This document shows positions 33,925 to 36,899 of a stretch of DNA of 36,899 nt, in pieces. Source of the stretch: Flavobacteriales bacterium (GTDB lineage Bacteria; Bacteroidota; Bacteroidia; Flavobacteriales; PHOS-HE28). Location: assembly GCA_008016945.1 (NCBI GenBank), contig SSGN01000163.1, positions 1-36,899 on the forward strand, read 5' to 3'. Position numbers and translations under genes: made by a program. Positions within the stretch are counted from its first letter, which is position 1. Each line of letters opens with the position of its first letter. The notes below the pieces were generated by a model that saw only the letters and a program-made list of their open reading frames with translations, was not told where the DNA came from and made no database searches.

Positions 33925-34300
33925 ATGCGCGCTCATCTCTGGAAGATCCTGTTGGTGCTGTTGCTGGTGCTCGGCATCGTTGGCTACTTCCGCTACTACT
34001 GGGTGTTCGGCACGGGGGCCAAGGCCGGGGAGCTGAACTACATGGTCCACAAGGGGGTATTGTTCAAGACCTACGAGGGGAAGATGATCCAGACCGGGAT
34101 CCGGCACCCAGAGCGGCTCCTTCCAGAGCCTGGAGTTCCTGTTCTCGGTGGAGGATCCAGAGGTGGCCAGGGTGCTCATGGAGAACAGTGGCAACCAGTT
34201 CAACCTGCACTACAGGGAATTCGTTGGTGCGTTGCCTTGGCGCGGCATGAGCGTGTATGTGGTGGATAGCATCATCTCCATGGAAAAGGTGGATCGCTGA
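33925..34300 (+). pseudogene. Small membrane-anchored protein, frameshifted
   Basis: The first frame gives 60 residues: one transmembrane helix (about 7-23), then FGTGAKAGELNYMVHKGVLFKTYEGKMIQTGIR. After 34104 the matching continuation lies in a different frame (TQSGSFQSLEFLFSVEDPEV, with LPWRGMSVYVVDSIISMEKV near the end) and closes at 34300. The two parts join if one base near 34105 is removed, giving 124 residues; the annotated single frame would run off into an unrelated tail. I recognise the general shape as a small Bacteroidota inner-membrane protein of unknown role. It may be a true frameshift or a sequencing error. A weak -7-like TACCTTTC is seen at about 33897-33904. Confidence 0.75.
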
Positions 34301-34315
34301 TCCGCGCTGCGTACG

Positions 34316-35812
34316 ATGGCTTCCAAACGATCCAAGAAGTATGTCTCGTTCGGTTTCATGGGCGACCTCCATGCCCTGTTGGACGAATACGCGCGCAAGA
34401 CCTCTGCGCAGCACAAGGCGGCGGTGCTGCTCTTCCTGCTCCTGGGCATCGGTTTGCGTGCGGTCCTGCTTGGCAGACCCATTCAGACCGGCGAGGCCGA
34501 ACTGTACATCGATTTCGCCAGGCTTCCGCTGAGCGAACTGCTGGTGGCCACCAATGCCAGTGGCAATTCGGTGTTCCATTCCTTGCTCACGAAGCTCAGC
34601 ACGGGCCTTTTCGGTGTCGGGGTGGTGCAGCTGCGGTTGCCCAACTTCATCGCAGGGGTGCTCTGTCTGCCCCTGATCTACATCTTCACCCGGTCGATGT
34701 TCAACCGCTACATCGCGCTGACCACGTTGGCCTTGGTGGCGTGTTCCGGCCCCTTGATCGGCATCGGGTCCATCGCCGTTGGCTTCGGTATCTGTGGGGC
34801 CATCTTCACCCTCAGCCTGGTCCTGGGTCGCCATTTCATCAAGAGCAACGACCTCACCAGCGGCATCTTGATCGCCTTGGTGAACGCCATCGGGCTTTGG
34901 ACCATGCCGGCACACAGCTATGCCGCGCTTGCCGTGTTCCTGTGGATCCTGATCTCACTGCTGATGGGCTATACCACCAGCATTCGCGAACGCATCATCC
35001 GCTTAGTGTTCGTGTTCCTGGTGTTCCTGGCGTTCGCTTTCCTGCTTTACGCGCCCATGATGCAGGCCCACGGCTTCGATCAGGTGATCGATCACCACAG
35101 CCGCCCACGCTTGGATTGGCGCACCTTCGACCAGAAACATACCGACATGGCCTTCGCCCTGTGGGCCTTGGTCGAGAATGGCACCTCCGGCACGATCATC
35201 TTCTTCGGTCTCATCGGGCTGGTGTACGCCGCCTTCGTCTCCTCCAAGCTGCGCACGCTGCTCTTCTCCCTGTTCGCCTCCGGGGTGATCCTCTGCCTGT
35301 TCATGCGCCGCATTGAACCGGTGGGGGTCTGGGGGTTCACCTTCTATATCTTCCACATCAGTTCCGGCCTGGGGCTGTTCTACTTCCTGAAGTTCTTGCA
35401 GGAAAAGGCGTTCCCCACTTGGGACAAGGGTCCCCGAACCTTCCTGGCCTCGCTGGTCCTCGGCCTGCTCCTGATCTGGACCGGTTTCGGCTACTGGTGG
35501 GGCTATACCGTTGGCCTCCCCCAGGCCGACAAGGTGGCCGCTTACGTGCGCGACAACCTGGCTCCAGGGGATAAGCTCTATGTGCAGCATCCGTGGGATG
35601 CATCCATCCACTTCGCGTTGTTGGCGGCCGATGTCGACGAGTCCGTGCTCTTCGGCGATCCGGACCGCGGGAAGGCGTACGTGCTCTGTGGCAGCCGTCC
35701 GGTGCAGACCGTGGAGGGTGTCCTAAGCACCCATGGACAGGATCCCGCTCAGGCATCGTCCATGCGTATGGTGCAAGAATGGCCCGAATTGAAGATCTTC
35801 GCGGCCCCGTAG
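34316..35812 (+). CDS. Multi-pass membrane protein, GT39/ArnT-like glycosyltransferase
   Basis: A 498-residue protein with around ten hydrophobic helices after an N-terminal basic cytoplasmic stretch (KRSKKYVSFGFMGDLHALL). The first periplasmic loop GRPIQTGEAELYIDFARLPLSELL has the Glu/Asp pattern of GT-C (PMT/ArnT-like) enzymes, where the acidic residue pair sits after helix 1. VVQLRLPNFIAGVLCLPLIYIFTRSMF matches the region after helix 3. The soluble C-terminal region (about 405-498) is small. It would transfer a sugar from a lipid-linked donor; the acceptor is unknown. It starts 15 bases after the previous gene, so co-transcription is likely. The family call is moderately secure. Confidence 0.75.
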   Translation: MASKRSKKYVSFGFMGDLHALLDEYARKTSAQHKAAVLLFLLLGIGLRAVLLGRPIQTGEAELYIDFARLPLSELLVATNASGNSVFHSLLTKLSTGLFGVGVVQLRLPNFIAGVLCLPLIYIFTRSMFNRYIALTTLALVACSGPLIGIGSIAVGFGICGAIFTLSLVLGRHFIKSNDLTSGILIALVNAIGLWTMPAHSYAALAVFLWILISLLMGYTTSIRERIIRLVFVFLVFLAFAFLLYAPMMQAHGFDQVIDHHSRPRLDWRTFDQKHTDMAFALWALVENGTSGTIIFFGLIGLVYAAFVSSKLRTLLFSLFASGVILCLFMRRIEPVGVWGFTFYIFHISSGLGLFYFLKFLQEKAFPTWDKGPRTFLASLVLGLLLIWTGFGYWWGYTVGLPQADKVAAYVRDNLAPGDKLYVQHPWDASIHFALLAADVDESVLFGDPDRGKAYVLCGSRPVQTVEGVLSTHGQDPAQASSMRMVQEWPELKIFAAP

Positions 35813-35876
35813 TCGACGGATCCTCCGGATCCATACGCATCACTCCGCTCCGGGGAACGACCAAACCCATAAGGAA

Positions 35877-36899
35877 ATGGCAGAAGAAGGACGTCAGATA
35901 ATCTTCAATATGGTGAAGGTGGGGAAGACCCTGCCTTCCGGGAAGAAGATCCTTAACGATATCTACCTCGGGTTCTATTACGGCGCCAAGATCGGGATAC
36001 TCGGTCTCAACGGTAGCGGTAAGTCCACCTTGATGCGCATCATCGCAGGCAAGGAGAAGAGCTTCGAGGGCGATGTGCACCTGAGCCCCGGGTACAGCAT
36101 CGGCCACTTGGAACAGGAGCCCGAGCTGGACGAGACCAAGACCGTGATCGACATCGTGCGCGAAGGCGTGCAGCCCATCATGGACCTGTTGAAGGAGTAC
36201 GAGGAGGTGAACAACAAGTTCGCCGACGAGGACGTGCTGAACGACCCCGACAAGATGGACAAGCTCATCGCGCGGCAAGGGGTGTTGCAGGACCAGATCG
36301 AAGCGGCCGATGCCTGGAACATCGACCAGAAACTGAACATCGCCATGGATGCCCTGCGCTGTCCGGAACCGGATCAGCCCATCAAGGTGCTGTCCGGTGG
36401 TGAGCGCCGCCGTGTGGCCCTGTGCCGCCTGTTGCTCCAGAGCCCCGACATCCTGCTGCTGGACGAACCCACCAACCACCTCGATGCCGAGAGCGTGGCC
36501 TGGTTGGAGCACCACCTGGCCGATTACAAGGGCACGGTGATCGCCATCACCCACGATCGTTACTTCCTGGACAATGTGGCCGGCTGGATCCTGGAGCTGG
36601 ACCGTGGCGAGGGCATCCCATACAAGGGCAACTACACCAATTGGCTGGAGCAGAAGACCGCCCGCCTGGCCCAAGAAGAGAAGAACGAAAGCAAGCGCCA
36701 GCGCGTGCTGAAGCAGGAGCTCGAATGGGTGCGCAGCAATGCCAGCGCACGCCGCACCAAGAGCAAGGCCCGTCTCGCCAACTACGAGAAGATGCAGGGC
36801 GAGAGCGTGAAGGAGAAGGAGGCCAAGCTGGAGATCTTCATCCCCAACGGACCCCGCCTGGGTGACAAGGTGATCGAGTTCAAAGAGGTGAGCAAGGGC
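35877..36899 (+). CDS. ettA: ABC-F translational throttle ATPase EttA (5' part, runs off window)
   Basis: The first 341 codons of a soluble ABC-F ATPase that binds the ribosomal E site and tunes translation with the ATP/ADP ratio. The N-terminus reads MAEEGRQIIFNMVKVGKT. NBD1 has Walker A GLNGSGKS (43-50), signature LSGGERRRVAL (172-182), and Walker B with DEPTNHLD (196-203), then the switch His in ITHDRYF. The arm segment (about 93-140) has the long insert used to reach L1. The interdomain linker begins near 240 (NWLEQKTARLAQEEKNESKR). NBD2 is beyond the end. A purine-rich AAGGA lies just upstream of the ATG. The gap to the previous stop is 64 bases and contains GGATCCTCCGGATCC with no T run. 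Confidence 0.95.
   Translation, partial: MAEEGRQIIFNMVKVGKTLPSGKKILNDIYLGFYYGAKIGILGLNGSGKSTLMRIIAGKEKSFEGDVHLSPGYSIGHLEQEPELDETKTVIDIVREGVQPIMDLLKEYEEVNNKFADEDVLNDPDKMDKLIARQGVLQDQIEAADAWNIDQKLNIAMDALRCPEPDQPIKVLSGGERRRVALCRLLLQSPDILLLDEPTNHLDAESVAWLEHHLADYKGTVIAITHDRYFLDNVAGWILELDRGEGIPYKGNYTNWLEQKTARLAQEEKNESKRQRVLKQELEWVRSNASARRTKSKARLANYEKMQGESVKEKEAKLEIFIPNGPRLGDKVIEFKEVSKG

Noticed and set aside
1..36899. CRISPR arrays, insertion sequences, rRNA, prophage genes
   Set aside because: No regularly spaced repeats, transposase-like proteins with terminal inverted repeats, rRNA sequence or phage structural proteins were found.

Overview
The window is GC-rich chromosomal DNA from a member of the Bacteroidota, most likely a high-GC Flavobacteriales-like lineage. 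The evidence for this is two secreted proteins with type IX secretion (T9SS) type-B C-terminal domains, a TonB-dependent receptor with a carboxypeptidase-regulatory N-terminal domain, and promoters of the Bacteroidota form TAnnTTTG with an upstream TTG. In addition, Shine-Dalgarno sequences are nearly absent. No phage, insertion sequence, CRISPR array or rRNA is visible. Most of the window is ordinary core genome.

Layout. Positions 1-900 hold tRNA-Leu(GAG) and tRNA-Lys(UUU), both minus strand and each with its own promoter and terminator, plus one doubtful small ORF. Positions 962-8576 are mostly minus strand: a GNAT-like protein, divergent aroK, a PyrR-like phosphoribosyltransferase, a DUF1801 protein, a TPMT-like methyltransferase, a lipoprotein, a SIMPL-like secreted protein, rlmD, and an antitoxin/toxin pair whose RelE/ParE-type toxin is frameshifted. 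rocD (plus) ends in a clear terminator. A minus-strand run from 15982 to 9962 encodes a TonB receptor, a small secreted NlpC/CHAP-like protein, a MORN-type lipoprotein, a GT87-like membrane glycosyltransferase and a secreted serine hydrolase. mazG and two large T9SS cargo proteins follow on the plus strand (16320-21964).

Positions 23205-31386 are a tight minus-strand operon-like series: ccmB-ccmC-ccmD-ccmE-ccmF (cytochrome c maturation), a DUF2520 Rossmann protein, a KdsC-like phosphatase, a UbiA prenyltransferase and Maf. Many of these genes have overlapping stop and start codons. Next to it is a padR-pspC envelope-stress type pair with its own promoter. The right end (plus) has a frameshifted small membrane-anchored protein, a GT39-like membrane protein and the first 341 codons of ettA.

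I did not find a convincing new multi-gene system. The most notable points are a roughly 40-nt dispersed repeat present three times, a CcmE with a C-x3-Y haem motif in place of the classical His motif, a CcmC with an extra periplasmic Ig-like domain, a 21-bp duplication of the tRNA-Leu 3' end, and two single-base frameshifts in otherwise well-preserved small genes. Those frameshifts may be sequencing errors.
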